Source: Lysinibacillus sp.
Lineage (GTDB): Bacteria > Bacillota > Bacilli > Bacillales_A > Planococcaceae
Length of the DNA: 32,353 nucleotides
Direction of reading: 5' to 3'
Assembly (NCBI GenBank): GCA_031181585.1
Contig: JAPSKP010000032.1
Coordinates: 1-32,353 of the forward strand
The stretch's first letter is position 1. Every line of letters begins with the position of its first letter. Positions 30,734 through 32,353 of this stretch are shown here, one piece after another. The position numbers were made by a program, and so were the translations under genes. Under the pieces are notes generated by a model, which was not told the origin of the DNA, ran no database searches, and saw only the letters and a program-made list of their open reading frames with translations.

Positions 30734-31771
30734 ATGAGTTTACAAAATTATACAAACCGTATTACAGATGGTGAACATTTGTTATTTGAAGAAATGGTTG
30801 AGGCAGCAGGCGATGTATTTGATGAAACAACGCCCAAGGAGCACATTAAGGAATTCTTACTTGCCTTGAGCGCAAAAGGAGAAACATCACATGAAATCGC
30901 AGGGCTTGCTTCTGTCATGCGCTCACATGCCATTCAATTGGAAGCGCCAGAAGGTATTTATATTGATAACTGCGGAACGGGCGGAGATGGCCTGCAAAGC
31001 TTCAACATTTCTACCACTTCTGCCTTTGTCCTCGCAGGTGGCGGGCTGCCCGTTGCAAAACACGGTAATCGAAAGGTTTCAAGCTTATCAGGCAGCTCCG
31101 ATGTACTCGAAGCACTAGGCATCGGACTGTTATCGTCTTTGGAGCAGACAACGGAGCTGCTAAAGCTAGAAGGAATCGCCTTCCTACATGCTCCAACTAT
31201 TCATCCGAGACTAAAACGGATCGGTGAAATCCGCCAGGCTATTGGGAAACCTACTATTTTCAATATGGTAGGCCCACTGACGAACCCTATTCCATTAAGG
31301 ACACAGTTTGTCGGAATCAACCGTCCTGCCTTTACGACGTCCTATGCGGAGGTGCTTCATATGCTTGGACGTGAGCGTGCCATTGTCGTATCAGGCGCTC
31401 AAGGGATGGATGAGGCTTCTCTCGAAGGAGAAAACACCTTCGTTCTGCTGGATCACGGTGATATTCTGCCGTTTAAATTACGGGCCGAAGATGTAGGACT
31501 AACACCACAGCCTCTATCAGCTATCCGCGGAGGAAACGCTGAGGAAAATGCAGGCATTATGCGCGAGCTGCTTGGCGGAAAACAAAGCGCCTACTTTGAC
31601 ACTGTTGTAATGAATGCAGGCATCGGCTTCTTTGCGTATGGTCTTGCTGGGACGATGAAAGAAGGAATTGAAATGGCGAAGGACAGTATTTTCTCCGGGC
31701 GCGCAAAAGAAAAATTAGAGGCGGTCATTTCCTATAGCAAACAGATGAAGAAAGCAGGTGCCAACACATGA
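30734..31771 (+). CDS. trpD: Anthranilate phosphoribosyltransferase TrpD
   Basis: TrpD transfers phosphoribose from PRPP to anthranilate, the second step of the tryptophan branch. It is 345 residues, normal length and, unlike the preceding gene, fully conserved: CGTGGDG (78-84) as the PRPP/diphosphate loop, KHGNRKVSSLSGSSDVLEALG (113-133 approx.) as the anthranilate-site and Mg region, and FNMVGPLTNP (178 approx.). The N-terminal helical domain covers about 1-70. ATG 30734 uses GGGGAGAGG, which lies inside the end of the trpE-like gene, 5 bases away. It overlaps trpC by 4 bases (ATGA). Confidence 0.95.
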   Translation: MSLQNYTNRITDGEHLLFEEMVEAAGDVFDETTPKEHIKEFLLALSAKGETSHEIAGLASVMRSHAIQLEAPEGIYIDNCGTGGDGLQSFNISTTSAFVLAGGGLPVAKHGNRKVSSLSGSSDVLEALGIGLLSSLEQTTELLKLEGIAFLHAPTIHPRLKRIGEIRQAIGKPTIFNMVGPLTNPIPLRTQFVGINRPAFTTSYAEVLHMLGRERAIVVSGAQGMDEASLEGENTFVLLDHGDILPFKLRAEDVGLTPQPLSAIRGGNAEENAGIMRELLGGKQSAYFDTVVMNAGIGFFAYGLAGTMKEGIEMAKDSIFSGRAKEKLEAVISYSKQMKKAGANT

Positions 31772-32353
31772 CTATATTACATGAGATACTTGACCATAAA
31801 AAAACAGAGCTACCGAAGTTAAAGGAACAAACTCCCCTATTTAAGCGGGTCGAAAAAAAACGTTGTTCTCTTTACGAAACATTGATTCATGCAGATCGAT
31901 TGCAAGTCATTGCTGAAATGAAGCGTGCTTCTCCTTCTAAGGGAGACATTGCTGCGCATACCAATCCTACGGTTCAGGCCCTCTGGTATGAAAAAGCAGG
32001 GGCTGCCTGCATATCGGTGCTGACAGAAACAAAATATTTCAAAGGTTCTTACCGGGATTTGAACGATGTAGCCAATACAGTCTCTATTCCCGTGCTATGT
32101 AAGGATTTTATTATTGATGAGGTGCAGATCGACTATGCAAAGGCAGCAGGCGCCTCCGTTATCCTGCTCATTGTTGCGGCTTTGTCAGATGAAGAGTTGG
32201 GTCGTCTCCATACTTATGCAACAGATCATGATTTAGAGGTTTTAGTAGAAGTACATGACATTGAGGAGCTAAAACGCGCATTCGCAGTAAACGCACGTAT
32301 CATCGGTGTGAATAACCGTAATCTTAAAACCTTTGAAGTTGATTTGAAGCAGA
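31768..32353 (+). CDS. trpC: Indole-3-glycerol-phosphate synthase TrpC (3' end cut by window edge)
   Basis: TrpC closes the indole ring, turning CdRP into indole-3-glycerol phosphate. 195 complete codons are visible of about 255. TIM-barrel motifs present are VIAEMKRASPSKGDI (catalytic Lys in EMKRASPSKG), YFKGSYRDL, VLCKDFIID (Lys at strand 3), AGASVILLIVAALSD, VLVEVHDIEEL and GVNNRNLKTFEVD (Glu and Asn of the active site). Start ATG 31768 overlaps the trpD stop by four bases, so translation is coupled. trpF, trpB and trpA probably follow outside the window. Confidence 0.95.
   Translation, partial: MTILHEILDHKKTELPKLKEQTPLFKRVEKKRCSLYETLIHADRLQVIAEMKRASPSKGDIAAHTNPTVQALWYEKAGAACISVLTETKYFKGSYRDLNDVANTVSIPVLCKDFIIDEVQIDYAKAAGASVILLIVAALSDEELGRLHTYATDHDLEVLVEVHDIEELKRAFAVNARIIGVNNRNLKTFEVDLKQ

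Noticed and set aside
1-32353. CRISPR arrays, tRNA or rRNA genes, insertion sequences, phage genes, attachment sites
   Set aside because: No repeat-spacer pattern, cloverleaf, transposase-type ORF or integrase was found by eye in any frame.

Overview
The window looks like chromosomal DNA of a low-GC, spore-forming member of the Bacillales. The evidence is gerQ (spore coat), bshB2 (bacillithiol), hemQ (coproporphyrin-dependent haem pathway), and the B. subtilis-like ywd gene neighbourhood (gerQ, ywdK, ywdI, ung, pdxK). Starts often use TTG or GTG behind strong AGGAGG-type ribosome sites. A Lysinibacillus/Solibacillus-like Planococcaceae is my guess, not a proof. I see no rRNA, tRNA, CRISPR array, transposase or phage gene.

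Layout. 1-2.9 kb: truncated lipL (minus), hemQ (plus) with a Fur-like operator, a 56-residue membrane protein, a doubtful small ORF, and gerQ. 2.9-7.8 kb, all minus: a chemoreceptor, an M20 amidohydrolase, a DUF423 membrane protein, and the operon ung / four-cysteine miniprotein / ywdI. 8-11.9 kb, plus: pdxK, the yojF-bshB2 pair and a YjiH-type membrane protein. 11.95-21.5 kb, minus: a nine-gene Ter stress-response island. 22-24.9 kb: tcyP (cystine uptake) divergent from ilvA. 25.3-28.2 kb, minus: a three-gene ABC importer of the family that includes tryptophan/tyrosine systems. 28.5-29.1 kb: a preQ1 riboswitch and queT. 29.2 kb to the end: a tryptophan T-box leader followed by a trpE-like gene, trpD and the start of trpC.

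The Ter island is the most system-like region. It encodes a TerC/YceF membrane protein (own terminator), YceG, three TerD proteins, an internal terminator, a CitE-like lyase/aldolase, an 804-residue fusion (phosphoribosyltransferase + TRSP + StiP/PRTase_1 + PELOTA-like), a HAD phosphatase and a TerA/TerD-like protein. The enzyme set fits the predicted Ter-linked 'biosynthetic module' thought to make a nucleoside-like small molecule. The product is unknown, and no ATP-grasp gene is present here.

The second striking point is the first gene of the trp operon. It is an intact ORF under an apparently normal Trp T-box, but the encoded TrpE-like protein lacks about 50 residues of the catalytic core (the AGT..RG, HxMLVDLxRND and SHVMH segments and the C-terminal PExExxE glutamates). 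It keeps motifs linked to tryptophan feedback binding (LLES, SPYxYY). It is either a decaying gene or a pseudoenzyme that may sense tryptophan.
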